The notes beneath the pieces are model-generated. The model was not told the origin of the DNA. It did not search any database and worked only from the letters and a program-made list of their open reading frames with translations. DNA of 64,000 nucleotides from Chrysopilus asiliformis (lineage: Eukaryota; Arthropoda; Insecta; Diptera; Rhagionidae). The stretch covers positions 102,168,733 to 102,232,732 of the forward strand of contig OZ035960.1 in NCBI GenBank assembly GCA_964034945.1. Reading direction: 5' to 3'. The first letter of the stretch is position 1. Each line of letters begins with the position of its first letter. Of the stretch, positions 1 through 9,755 are shown in pieces. Made by a program: the position numbers and the translations under genes.

Positions 1-110
1 TGCTATACAAGAAATAAATTTGAAAGAAAAAACATAGTTTTTGTTGACCGTCAATTTTATTTTTACCCATTCTCGAGATATTCTCACTACAGTGTGAAAA
101 AATTGATTTT

Positions 111-275
111 AGCGATTTTCTTGCAAACTAACGGTTCTTTCATAGTGATTTTCTCGGCTACCAAAAACGCTAGAACTCCAAGACTTGGCGTGTTTGAAAG
201 AGGTTGGACCAAAACACAACCCCGCATCATTACCTGAAAAATGTAAAAAATGGCGTTTGTTACACGATAAGAATC
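111..275 (+). repeat. Dispersed repeat, uninterrupted copy
   Basis: This stretch shares long blocks with 44440-44607, including the run TTGCAAACTAACGGTTCTT and the following phrase TTTTCTCGGCTA. The two copies stay alignable up to GGCGTTTG and the motif ACACGATAAGAATCAAG here. At 44605 the other copy is interrupted by a transposon exactly at the TAA of this motif, so this copy preserves the empty target site. The parent element is not identified. Confidence 0.7.
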
Positions 276-317
276 AAGAGGCGCTATGCTATTAGGATTC
301 ACTTTGAACACTTTTTC

Positions 318-742
318 CAACCCCATATATCGCACATGGTCCCGTAGACTGTAGTATCTCAAAATCGGCCATTTTGAGAAAAACGCATTCAAAGTTTTCA
401 TTTCAAAATAATTGTTTATGAATAATTGTTTTTTCTGTTGTCTGTACAGTAATATTTCAATTTATTACTCTTTTGATAATAATTTACAGATCATTTGCTT
501 CATTTTTTTTTTTTTTTTGCAATAATAAAAGATAGAGATAGGTTTGTTTTCCACAAAATCAATTTAAATTTTAAAAAATGGGAATTTAAAAAACCAAAAA
601 AAAATAAATTTTAGGACTACGTTTACATTTAAATTTGTTTTTCATTTGATTCAGTCAATTTTCCTTTACATAATGGAATAATTACTCAAAAACACATTTT
701 TTTGAGATACTACAGTCTACGGGACCATGTGCGATATGTCGC
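318..742. repeat. Inverted repeat with 40-bp arms
   Basis: The segment at about 318-362 reappears in reverse complement at about 700-742, with the shared core CGCACATGGTCCCGTAGACT. The spacer of about 335 bp is AT-rich with poly-T and poly-A runs and no usable reading frame. It may be a foldback element or two opposed copies of a dispersed repeat; no target duplication could be defined. Confidence 0.65.
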
Positions 743-2414
743 CTGTTTTTTTAACACTTTTTAAACTCACCACTCAACACTCGACAATGAAATTGTTCTT
801 TTTATTTTCTCCATTACCGATTTTTAAATCTCTTATGGTACCCCCGCTGTGCAAGGCCAATTATTGATAATTAGAAATTGGCCCAGCATGTCATGTTTTC
901 GTAAATTCCAATGTCGGGCTCTATCAAAGGTCTCGATCTCTTTTTTTGAACTGAAATGAAATTAAAAATTTGATTTTATGCCTGCGCTAGAAATGCGTTT
1001 TCAGTGTTTTGTCTGGAGTTGTCGTTCAAAATATTAATCAAAATCGAAGTCAGCGAAAAATCTGTTCAGCAATGACGTCAAAATATCTCACGCGCCAAAC
1101 ATGTTAAACGGAGGGTACTTTGAAATTTGAATTATTTTTTTTATATCCAGGTTTCATTGTCGATTAATGCTTGTCATGAACTTAGTTTTACAAAATATGA
1201 TTATGGTATCTTGTTAAGTTTATCTGTTTCATTCATCTTTAAATATGTGTATTAATGCTTCAATAACAAATTGAGCAACGCCATTCAACAAATTAATTTG
1301 GGAGATCGCTCTGCAATTAATCAACCATCATGTGTTTTATGGTGGAAATATTTGCTTAGTGAAATGCTTTCGATATCTAAACATTGATATATTGGGTACA
1401 ATATTTGCTTACGTTAATTTTTTTCTTCATTACAACTTGTGGAGTTAGAAGATGGAAAATGTCTAAGTTTTTATTCATAATAATGTACAGTATAGCTGAA
1501 ATATTTCTAAAATTCTTTAACGTAAATTACAAAGCTTTTTTATGTATGAACACAATTTGGAAAATTTTATATTCAAAATCATTTTTATCGTATTTATATC
1601 AAAACCTTGTCCTGATCAATTATAAATACCTCAACATACGAATATGTTTCGATGTTTTTAAGCTTGGTGCGCCCTTGAAAACTAACCAGACAGTTTCAAT
1701 CCGTAACAAGAATGAGTAAAACTCAATTATATGTAATCCGATTTAACGTTGTCAAATTATTCCATAAAGGCCATTGCTGCGGAAAAATGTTTGCAATTAG
1801 TTTTGTTCACAACCTGTTCAGTGCGTTATGCTCACTCAAATTTATTCAATTTTTTTATTGTCGTATGATTATTTAAATAATATTGAATACAAAATGTTTT
1901 TATGTAATCAAATAATGACAACTAAAGAACACAAATAGGATTATCATTACTACTAGTTTTAAATTTTGTAATTATTAATCCTAAAGAATTACTTAATGTA
2001 AACTGGTTTTCAAATACATATCTGCATAATTTTGTATGGTCTTATTTAAATCTAAGGCGGCGGCGGCGGTCTGCTGAAATTCTCTTTTGTGAGATGGGCC
2101 TGGGTGAAAAATTCCCGGAAAAATATCAAAAAGGCAGATAGTTATTTTGTTATAGAGGTGTGAATGAAAAAAATGTGTATTAGTATTTGAAAATATTTGT
2201 GTAAATTTTATACGAAAACCTAATTCTTGTGGAGAAATCCTGGAGTCCTATATTGACCTCCTTGAATCATTGGGGTTTCGTAGCCGTTCTGGAGAAAATC
2301 TCATCCGGGGGTTTTTGGGGTCGATGAATCCGATTCTGGAGTCAAAAACTTCGTTTTGCAACTAGTACATACGTTGCAATTCTTTAAAAGAACAGTTGTA
2401 CTGATTGTTAATAA
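743..2414. other. AT-rich stretch without recognised gene
   Basis: Reading frames here are short, AT-driven and rich in Phe, Ile, Lys and Asn without domain-like blocks. A small GGC-repeat lies near 2056-2068. Nothing else is supported. Confidence 0.5.
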
Positions 2415-4140
2415 GAACACTCGAAAACGAATAAAGATAAAGACTATATGTAAAAAGAAAATTTTCGGGACTATTATTACCTTTAATTTATCTCTTACAT
2501 GTCACTACGAAAGAACTGTTAGTTTTCAAGGAAATAGCCAAAAACTAAAATTCTCGACAAAAAAAACCTTTTCGCTAATTTTTGTTTTTCGCGATTTACT
2601 CGGAAACTGTACATTTTTCGATAGTCTTATGTATGACCAAAGTTGAAGACAATAACATTTCCTACAATTGTGCCTTTTACTGAAACTCAGTATCTCAAAC
2701 CGTTATCGAGATATGCCGTGATTTAGTTTTTTTGCGTTTTCAGATCTAAGATTTGTGCTAAATCCGGTATATCTCAATAACGGTTCAAGATACAGAATTC
2801 AAGTTCAAGACAAAAGTGTAGCAAATTTGGTTATCTTCAACTTTGTCATATGTAAGACTACCGAAAAATGCTTAATTTCGGAGTAAATCATGAAAAACAA
2901 AAATGACGGAACTCAAATAATCAAAATTTTCACATATTAATGTCAATATCTCGAAAACGAATAAAGATAAAGACTATCTGTAAAAAAGAAATTTTGGGGA
3001 TTATTATTACCTTTAATTTCTCTCTTAAGTATCACTACGAAAAAACTGTTAGTTTTCAAGGAAATGGCCTAAAATTCTCGACAAAAAAAAATCTTTTCGC
3101 TAATTTTTGTTTTTCGCGATTTACTCCGAAACTACACGTTTTTCGATACTCTGATGTATGACCAGAGTTGAAGCCAATAACATTTCCTACAATTGTGCCT
3201 TTTACTGAAACTCAGTATCTCAAACCGTTATCGAGATATGCCGTGATTTAGTTTTTTTGCGTTTTCAGATCTAGGATTTGTGCTAAATCCGGTATATCTC
3301 AATAACGGTTCGAGATACAGAATTCAAGTTCAAGACAAAAGTGTAGCAAATTTAGTTATCTTCAACTTTTGTCATATGTAAGACTATCGAAAAACGCTTA
3401 GTTTCGGAGTAAATCATGAAAAACCAAAATTAACCGAAACTAAAAAAAAAATTTCAGATATTTATGTCAATATCTCGAAAACGAATAAAGATAAAGACTA
3501 TCTGTAAAAAGGAAATTTTGGGGACTATTATTACCTTTAATTTCTCTCTTACATGTCTCTACGAAAGAACTGTTAGTTTTCGAGGAAATGACGAAAAACT
3601 AAAATTCTCGACAAAAAAAAACCTTTTCGGTAATTTTTGTTTTTCGCGATTTACTCCGAAACCGCACATTTTTCGATAGTCTTATGTATGACCAAAGTTG
3701 AAGACAATAACATTTCCTACAATTCTGCCTTTTACCGAAACTAATTATCTCAAGTCGTTATCGAGATATGCCGTGATTTAGTTTTTTTGCGTTTTCAGAT
3801 CTAAGATTTGTGCTAAATCCGCTATATCTCGATAACGGTTCGAGATACAGAATTCAAGTTCAAGACAAAAGTGTAGCAAATTTGGTTATCTTCAACTTTT
3901 GTCATATGTAAGACTATCGAAAAATGCTTAGTTTCGGAGTAAATCATGAAAAACCAAAATTAACGAAATTACTCGATTTTCTTTAAAACTAGCCGTTTTT
4001 TCGTAGTGGTATATAAGAGATAAATTAAGGGTAACAATAGTCCCTACCATTTCCTTTTTACAGTTAGTCGTTATCTTTATTCGTTCTCGAGATATTGGCA
4101 TTAATATCTGAAAATTTTGACTATTTTTGAAAATTAACGA
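2415..4140. repeat. Tandem array of ~524-bp units with inverted terminal unit
   Basis: The motif TCGAAAACGAATAAAGATAA recurs at 2421, 2951 and 3475, giving spacings of 530 and 524 bp. Whole units align, including the blocks ending in AATTCAAGTTCAAGAC. From about 3969 the sequence turns around: TATCTTTATTCGTTCTCGA near 4073-4090 is the reverse complement of the unit start, so a partial inverted unit closes the array. Short frames in the units are by-products of the repeat and are not called as genes. A further dispersed copy lies at 6358-6990. Confidence 0.85.
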
Positions 4141-4207
4141 TTTTTTGTGCAGACAATGGCTGTTGGCAACCTGAAAATATATAAAGTTTCTTCCTCTCTT
4201 ATTAGCC

Positions 4208-4357
4208 CTAGATTAGTCCCGATTTCGAAACTAATCTAGGTTTCCAGGGGGTACCACTCGGAGGTTAAGAGTAGGAATTGAGAATAATGGTTTGTAAATA
4301 TTTATTACAAACCACAATTCCCCATTTACCCCCCCTCTGGCCTCTGTCCAGAGTCTA
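4208..4357. repeat. Cluster of three short palindromes
   Basis: CCTAGATTAG pairs with CTAATCTAGG (4208-4241), GGTTTGTAA pairs with TTACAAACC (about 4289-4313), and CTCTGG pairs with CCAGAG (about 4336-4355). They lie just downstream of the minus-strand RRP1-like ORF. They could be remnants of small elements or 3'-end structures of that transcript; the sequence does not decide. Confidence 0.5.
4301..4306 (-). terminator. Candidate poly(A) signal for the RRP1-like gene
   Basis: AATAAA on the minus strand, about 115 bp past the stop codon of the RRP1-like ORF, is a normal distance for a polyadenylation hexamer. The motif is common by chance in AT-rich DNA, so this is only suggestive. Confidence 0.35.
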
Positions 4358-4419
4358 AACTTGAATGAAAAATTTTGACTTAAGTACTAAAACCGTTACC
4401 GTTACCGTTACTGCGAATT

Positions 4420-5031
4420 TTATGACATAAGAAATTTAAATGGTTTGAGTATGGCCACAAAATCCTTACCACGAATATTGCCGCGGGACATTGTGGCCAA
4501 CTCATCCAAATATATCAATCCGAAAAGATTAGCCAAACTCGAGCTCATCTTATTGCTCGCAAGGATGTCCTCCACTGCTACGGTGAGCTGTTCAATCAAT
4601 TGCCGACGCCATTGTTGCTCCCGTAACGTGTAGAACATCCTCGCAAGCAACTCGACCATCAATTCCCTGATTTTTCTGCTATTGGTATTTTCCATTTCCG
4701 ACCATTCATCACAGGTTGCTATCATGAAAGCCTTCAAAAAAGCAACCTGCGTTGAATGGTCCGAAAAGGAAAATATCAAGGTACCAAAATCGTAGGCTGC
4801 GTGCTGGTCTTCAGACGTGCGCATTGCAATATAAATAATTTTCCACAAATTAACAAAGGCACGCTGAAGACCATACCCGCCATGCACCTCCAGTTCGGAA
4901 AGAAATGATCGAAGAGCCCTTAGTTCGCTTTTCCTGACGTCTGTGGCTCCTGTCAAATTTTTAATAATTTTGTCCCTTGTCAAAATTGAAAATATAGGCA
5001 AAAACAAACAATTTAAATATTCTTTATACAT
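4420..5031 (-). CDS. RRP1/Nop52-like protein, domain-only length (203 aa)
   Basis: The ORF encodes 203 residues with the arrangement of the RRP1 (Nop52, ribosomal RNA processing protein 1) domain. This nucleolar family acts in maturation of pre-60S rRNA. Visible blocks in order are an N-terminal basic helix with RALRSFLSEL (about 39-48), the family core NLWKIIYIAMRTSEDQ (about 61-76) corresponding to the usual W-K-x-x-Y/W-x-M-x-x-S-D/E, a central helix around FLKAFMIATCDEW, a stretch with REQQWRRQLIEQL, and the closing LIYLDELA plus ILKPFKFL. The ORF stops right after this block, whereas family members usually continue with a long basic tail, so it is C-terminally short. The first ~20 hydrophobic residues do not resemble the family. 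The true start may be an exon border after TTTGACAG on the minus strand, giving a first residue near position 28. A possible retrocopy, a terminal gene fragment or an expressed short paralogue all fit. The family is recognised from memory, not by a search. Confidence 0.7.
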   Translation of the reverse strand: MYKEYLNCLFLPIFSILTRDKIIKNLTGATDVRKSELRALRSFLSELEVHGGYGLQRAFVNLWKIIYIAMRTSEDQHAAYDFGTLIFSFSDHSTQVAFLKAFMIATCDEWSEMENTNSRKIRELMVELLARMFYTLREQQWRRQLIEQLTVAVEDILASNKMSSSLANLFGLIYLDELATMSRGNIRGKDFVAILKPFKFLMS

Positions 5032-5035
5032 TTTC

Positions 5036-5439
5036 CCTTTTCTTTTTTTTTCTCACAATAACTACAATTTATATTCACAAAATATTTACAATTTTTTTTT
5101 TACAATTAATCACTTTTTTTTTATTTAATTTAATTTATTTACCTTTTTGCTGCTGAAAAACGTCTTGCCGCTTCGACAAAAACTCACAACTGAGCACTTC
5201 GTGCTCATCGAACGGGTACCGAAAGCCTCGCCGAATGCAAAACGTAAGCAAAACGTAAGCAAAACGTCATCAATACTTGTCAATACGTGGATTAGTAGGC
5301 GTTGAAATGACCTCATTTTTTGACCTAGAAAATTTTTCGTTTATTTTTTGCTGTCAGTTTTTGGTTTTTTTGTGTTTGATTTTGTTTTTTAAATAAAATT
5401 TAATTGTTAACGTTAACGTTAAAAGTTCGGTTTTGAAAA
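5036..5439. other. Upstream region of the RRP1-like ORF
   Basis: It contains long T-runs next to the ORF start, the short direct repeat GCAAAACGTAA near 5240-5262, and the palindromic series GTTAACGTTAACGTTAA at about 5405-5421. It is a plausible place for a promoter of the minus-strand gene, but no core promoter element is convincing. Confidence 0.3.
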
Positions 5440-5725
5440 ATGTCTGTCAAAGTCGTGCCGCGTTTTAGTTTTCGAAAAATAGTTTTTCTGTGTCGCGCGG
5501 GCATGATAAAAGTTCGGATTTTATCATAATAATGTGCCGTTTTTGAGTGAAAAATTAGTGAATCCGGTACAAACAATTAGTGAATTAGTGAATTAGTGAA
5601 GGCTCGTAGTCGTGTGCCGCGTTTTAGTTTTCGAAAAAGTGTTTTTCTGTGCCGCGCGGGTTGATAAAAGTTCGGATTTTATCATAATAATGTGCCGTTT
5701 TTGAGTGAAAATTAGTGAAGGCTCG
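5440..5725. repeat. Tandem duplication of a ~115-bp block
   Basis: A block containing GCCGCGTTTTAGTTTTCGAA, a GCGCGGG motif and the hairpin GATAAAAGTTCGGATTTTATC occurs at about 5455-5565 and again at about 5610-5725. The copies are offset by about 158 bp and separated by short GTGAATTA repeats. The block is richer in CG dinucleotides than its surroundings and lies between the minus-strand RRP1-like ORF and the plus-strand open frame. A duplicated regulatory segment is possible but unproven. Confidence 0.75.
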
Positions 5726-5863
5726 CTTTTACGCTATTTACATAATGGCCTGAAATTTCGTAAAACAGAATTTCGAAAAAGAAGACAAATAGTAAAAATT
5801 AGCATGGCGTATTTTTTCTTTGACATTTTTTTGTGAAAAACATTGCCATCAGGCTGTTTTTAA

Positions 5864-6211
5864 AGAAAACACGAAGCGAAACACACTGAAGAGACCAAAA
5901 AAGGAAAACTTGGGAAAAATCCCAGTAAAAAATCCTCACCGGACGAAAACAAACATGCAGGAACATTTACCGAACAGGAGCAGAGAGCGAGGTTGGGAAG
6001 GATCCACGAAAAAATACACCGAAAAAGGCAAAATTCTTTAGGCAATTTCTTATGTTTATCTTCTTTTTGCAGTACATTAAAAGAAGGTGTGAAAGGTAGG
6101 CATTTGGTAGTTAGGGAAGTGCAATATATTCGCAGGAAAGTGCTTAGCTGTCGATTGTCGAAGGAAGTAAAAATGCCGAAAAAGAAACATTCAAGCAGGA
6201 TCCTTTTTTGA
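5864..6211 (+). CDS. Hypothetical basic protein, possible exon(s)
   Basis: A frame of 115 codons is open from just after a TAA to a TGA. It has no early ATG, so it would have to be reached by splicing. The translation is strongly charged, with blocks KKSSPDENKHAG, GTFTEQEQRARLGRIHEKIH and the basic end KMPKKKHSSR. A good acceptor, TTTATCTTCTTTTTGCAG, ends near 6074 inside this frame, so part of it could be intronic. The GC content is above that of the flanks. The frame lies head-to-head with the RRP1-like ORF across the duplicated block. I do not recognise the protein; chance openness cannot be excluded. Confidence 0.3.
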   Translation, partial: RKHEAKHTEETKKGKLGKNPSKKSSPDENKHAGTFTEQEQRARLGRIHEKIHRKRQNSLGNFLCLSSFCSTLKEGVKGRHLVVREVQYIRRKVLSCRLSKEVKMPKKKHSSRILF

Positions 6212-6357
6212 ATAATTCCACAGTTCTATACCCGAAATACAATCATGTACACAAAATAGCCGACAGTGGCTAAATTAAAAATTAATCGCGCACTTAAGAG
6301 GATGGTGAAAAGCACCGATTGCGCGTTTTTTTTATACATTAAGTGATTTTTTTCATT

Positions 6358-6990
6358 CGATATGTTGTGATTTAGTTTTTTTACGTTTTAAGATCTAAGA
6401 TTTGTGCTAAATCCGGTATATCTCAATAACGGTTCGAGATACAGAATTCAAGTTCAAGACAAAAGTGTAGCAAATTTGGTTATCTTCAACTTTTGTCATA
6501 TGTAAGACTACCGAAAAACGCTTAGTTTCGAAGTAAATCATAAAAAACCAAAATGACGGAACTCAAAAAAAAAAAAAAATTTCAGATATTAATGCCAATA
6601 TCTCGAAAACGAATAAAGATAAAGACTATCTGTAAAAAAGAAATTTTGGGGATTATTATTACCTTTAATTTATTTCTTAAATGTCACTACGAAAAAGCTA
6701 TTAGTTTTCAAGGAAATGGCCAAAAACTAAAATTCTCGACAAAAAAAACCTTTTCGGTAATTTTTGTTTTTCGCGATTTACTCCGAAACTGCACACTTTT
6801 CGATAGTCTTATGTATGACCAAAGTTGAAGACAATAACATTTCCTACAATTGTGCCGTTTACTGAAACTAATTATCTCAAACCGTTATCGAGATATGGCG
6901 TGATTTCGTTTTTTTTTGCGTTTTCAGATCTAAAATTTGTGCTAATTCCGGCATATCTCAATAACGGTTCGAGATACAGAATTCAAGTTC
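6358..6990 (+). repeat. Dispersed copy of the 524-bp unit
   Basis: It has the same order of blocks as the array at 2415-3968, including TCGAAAACGAATAAAGATAA at 6603 and GAGATACAGAATTCAAG at its end. A little over one unit is present. It marks the right-hand border of the single-copy island holding the RRP1-like ORF. Confidence 0.85.
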
Positions 6991-7298
6991 TTTGGTTATC
7001 TTCAAAAAGGCTTTTAATATCGTGTTTAAAAGTGGCATAATTATTAGGAAAACCATATCGCCATCTTTGGCCTTCTGCGTGCATAAAAACAAAGAAAATG
7101 TATTCGTGTGTGCCGCCAGCGACGATGATAGTTCTCTCTCGTTCTCTTTTGTATTCGCCATTGTTAATAGCCCCGATTAACTGACAATACATTCAGAACA
7201 AGTGATCTAGTGTTTGTTTTGACTTCATAACATAATGAAGTGCTCTCTGTCAGGCAGTTAAATTAACTGACTGGGTTTTTGTTTTTAATACTTTTTAT

Positions 7299-7798
7299 TT
7301 AACCTTTAATTGATGAGGTGGGTCCAGTGGACCCACATTGACTTTTCTCTCGTTGTTATCTCTCATGTTTTCAGCACAGTGACTCTGAAATCTTCAGTAC
7401 CTTAATACAGTATGGTGTTGCACACTCAGAAAAATGTTCAGGTCAACTTTTTGTCAGGTTAACTCTGACCTTACAGAGGTTTCTGTAAGCCAGCTAGCGG
7501 TCAGAGTTAACCTATCTAAGGTCAACTCGTGCAGCTCCCAATGCCCTACTTCACCTGCTGGTGGCTTAATTTCAGAATTTCTCCGACCACAGGTCAACTG
7601 AGTTTTACTTGCCCACATGCAGGCGAACGCGCGCCTGCCCGAGGCCAATTACGCCGTATGTAGGTCGTCGAGTTAGCCTCCATTTTTCTGAGTGCATGCC
7701 GAGTTAAAAGCACGGATTTAGTATGAGATTAAAACGTAGTGCATTTGGATCATGTGGATTCATTGGACATGATTTTCACCTCATAAATTAAGGGTTAA
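7299..7798. mobile_element. piggyBac-like non-autonomous element, TTAA duplication
   Basis: The ends are TTAACCTTTAATTGATGAGG at 7299 and CCTCATAAATTAAGGGTTAA at 7779-7798, which are imperfect inverted repeats bounded by TTAA. Next to the left end is the palindrome GTGGGTCC-AGT-GGACCCAC. TTAA bounding CCY termini plus such a subterminal palindrome is characteristic of piggyBac-type elements. No transposase remains. A 272-bp element is inserted inside it at 7423-7694. Confidence 0.7.
7423..7694 (+). mobile_element. 272-bp inverted-repeat element, copy 1
   Basis: The termini CACTCAGAAAAATG and CATTTTTCTGAGTG flank 272 bp, with CA on both sides as a 2-bp target duplication. It is nearly identical to the copies at 44936, 59930 and 61425. 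Both strands carry open frames of about 64 codons across the interior, but these follow from nucleotide identity and match no domain I know. It sits inside the piggyBac-like element and is therefore younger than it. Confidence 0.9.
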
Positions 7799-8029
7799 AT
7801 AATTTTAGATGTAGTTATATGAAATACCTGCATTTAAAATGAATGGTTTGTTATTTGTTTTTACTCCTTTGTCTTTTAATTCAAATAAAAAACATTTGAT
7901 TTTGGAGTATAAATGAAAATCAGTTGAATCAAATTATGGCTTTTGATTCTACAACCTCTCAGTGCTTCTCCAACATGCCCAATTTCCCTCAGTGTGTATA
8001 TTTAAAAAAATAACAGTGATCAACACAAA

Positions 8030-8492
8030 ACTTTCCTCTGCAATATTTAATTTCGGAAAAAAATGTAAAAAATAATATATTTTTAAATATCTCGAGAACC
8101 TTTAAAAATACGTAAAAGGCGTTAAACAAAAAAAAACTGCAGGAAATTTTATTTAATTTGAATTTGGATTTAAGAGTTTTTTCGTAAAAGCACATAGTTT
8201 CCGAGAAATGTTCAAAAAACATAGTTTTTTTCCAAATATTACCGTTAGGATACGTAAAAACCGTTAATGCAAAAATGCAGAAAATTTTATATCTTTTAAT
8301 TTTTATTAAATTTATTGTTTTCCAAAAGCGCATAGTTTTCGAGAAATTTTCAAAAAACTGTAGTTTTTCAAGCTCAAGGCGTTCCTGAGTTATTTAAGAT
8401 ACGTAAAACGGATAAACCGACAAACAGATGCACTGACAGTCTCATAATTTGGCCTGAAATGGATTTCGTACCTCTGCTATAGAGGGAAAATA
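8030..8492 (+). mobile_element. ACTTTCCTCTGC-family element, short copy
   Basis: It starts at ACTTTCCTCTGCAATATTTA after the conserved lead-in GATCAACACAAA. Inside are alternating blocks of the type GAGAAATTTTCAAAAA and AGATACGTAAAA. It ends near a degenerate form of the mirrored terminus GCAGAGGAAAGT. Relatives are at 24273, 37309, 44046 and 61903. No coding frame is conserved. Confidence 0.7.
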
Positions 8493-8654
8493 TTGTATTT
8501 ATGATGGAAACCGACTCGAGAATGAAGACAGAAAAACATTTTTTTTTGGAAAAAACTCTTTCAAAAATAGAATCGAATAATAAGCTTAAATGCTATCAAA
8601 AAAATATATCATATTTTTAAAAGACAGGGGAATAGGATGTTCTGAGGTACATGC

Positions 8655-9399
8655 AGAGAAAAAAATAGTGAATCTAACTAATTTATAATGGGAAATCGGG
8701 ACTATCATTAAAATAGTTAATTTTCTTTACAAAATAGTTTATTTGAATTGAAAAAAATAGTCAATTTAAATCATACTAATATATAAAAATGAGTTGGTAT
8801 CTGTCTGTCTGTCTGTTCTTCTTTCACACAAAAACGGCTGAACCGATTGACTTGAAATTTGGCATGAGTGTCTGTGGTGGCAGTTCTGGTTCCAACATAG
8901 GCATACGGAAAAGTACCGCGAGGGGTGGGGGGAGTAAGGGGAGGGGGTAAAGTGATTTCGAAACTTAATTTTTGCGATATCTTACTCTTTCGCGGGGAAA
9001 CTACTGAACCGATTGGCCTGAAATTTGGCATAGATGTTCGTCGGGGGTTCAGCCCCAACATAAATCCATTAAAAAGTAGGCCGAGCGGTGGGGGAGTAAG
9101 GGGAGGGGTAAAGTGATCTCGAAATTTAGCTCTTCCTCTATGTTACCCTTTCGCGGGAAACTACCGAGCCGATTGGCCTGAAGTTTAGCTCCAACAAAGC
9201 CCATCAAAAAAAAATTGGAAAAACTTAACCCGGCAACGACAGGTATGCAAGCTAGTACAAAATAAGAAATTTTACTACTAAGAACTTATATTTATTATAA
9301 AAATTGACGATTTTGACTATTTTTGTGATTAAAATTAACTATTTTAGTAATAGTCACGATTTCCCATTATAAAATAGTTAAATTTACTATCTTTTCTCT
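8655..9399. mobile_element. AGAGAA/TTCTCT inverted-repeat element, split by a Helitron
   Basis: The long inverted arms carry ATAATGGGAAATCG on the left and its mirror CGATTTCCCATTATAA on the right, with repeated AACTATTTT motifs. Without the inserted Helitron at 8771-9255 the element would be about 260 bp. Relatives are at 9530-9755 and 50882-51153. Confidence 0.75.
8771..9255 (+). mobile_element. Non-autonomous Helitron, full-length (485 bp)
   Basis: It begins with TCATACTAATATATAAAAA after a host A and ends with CTAG before a host T. A 3' hairpin of the form CCCG-GCAACGA-(C)GGG lies about 8 bp upstream of CTAG; here the right arm reads CAGG, a one-base mismatch. A|TC...CTRR|T insertion with a 3' hairpin and no terminal inverted repeats is the Helitron signature. 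The interior has a GTCTGTCTGT run and the phrase GCTGAACCGATTGACTTGAA. No RepHel gene is present. The copy at 53356-53840 has exactly the same length. Confidence 0.88.
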
Positions 9400-9529
9400 A
9401 AATGTAGTGAGACGGCGTTGTATGAAAGCTTCATACGAAAAATCGCGTAAAAAGCTGACTAGTGGGGGGAACGGGGTCTCGAAAAGCCGATAATTATTAT
9501 GGCGTATTCGATGGACAGCTTCTGAGTGG

Positions 9530-9755
9530 CAGAGAGAGAAAATTTTTTGAATATAACTATTTTATAATAGAGAATCGTGACTATTACTAAATTAGTTAAT
9601 TTCAATTTCAAAAATTCTCAGTTTTTTCACAAAATAGTACATTTGACTACTAAAGTAGTTAAATTTATTATAAAAAGATCAGATCTTGACTGTTTTTGTA
9701 AATGAATTTAACTATTTTAGTAATAGTCACGAATCTTCACTATAAAACAGTTAAA
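9530..9755. mobile_element. AGAGAA/TTCTCT inverted-repeat element, second copy
   Basis: It has the same arm sequences as 8655-9399, including ATAATAGAGAATCGTGACTA and TAGTAATAGTCACGAATC, without the Helitron insertion. Its outer ends are degraded. Confidence 0.65.

Noticed and set aside
1384..1719. 111-codon frame on the plus strand
   Set aside because: Its composition is dominated by Phe, Ile, Leu, Tyr, Asn and Lys as expected from AT-rich DNA, with no domain-like block or splice context.
2356..6828. Similar 70-96-codon frames starting in each 524-bp unit
   Set aside because: Each is a by-product of the tandem repeat; lengths vary through frameshifts between units and the translation is AT-driven.
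8771..9061. Frames in the Helitron copies (for example LKFGMSVCGSSGSNIG)
   Set aside because: They recur only because the Helitron recurs, contain the GTCTGTCTG run, and match no Helitron protein.
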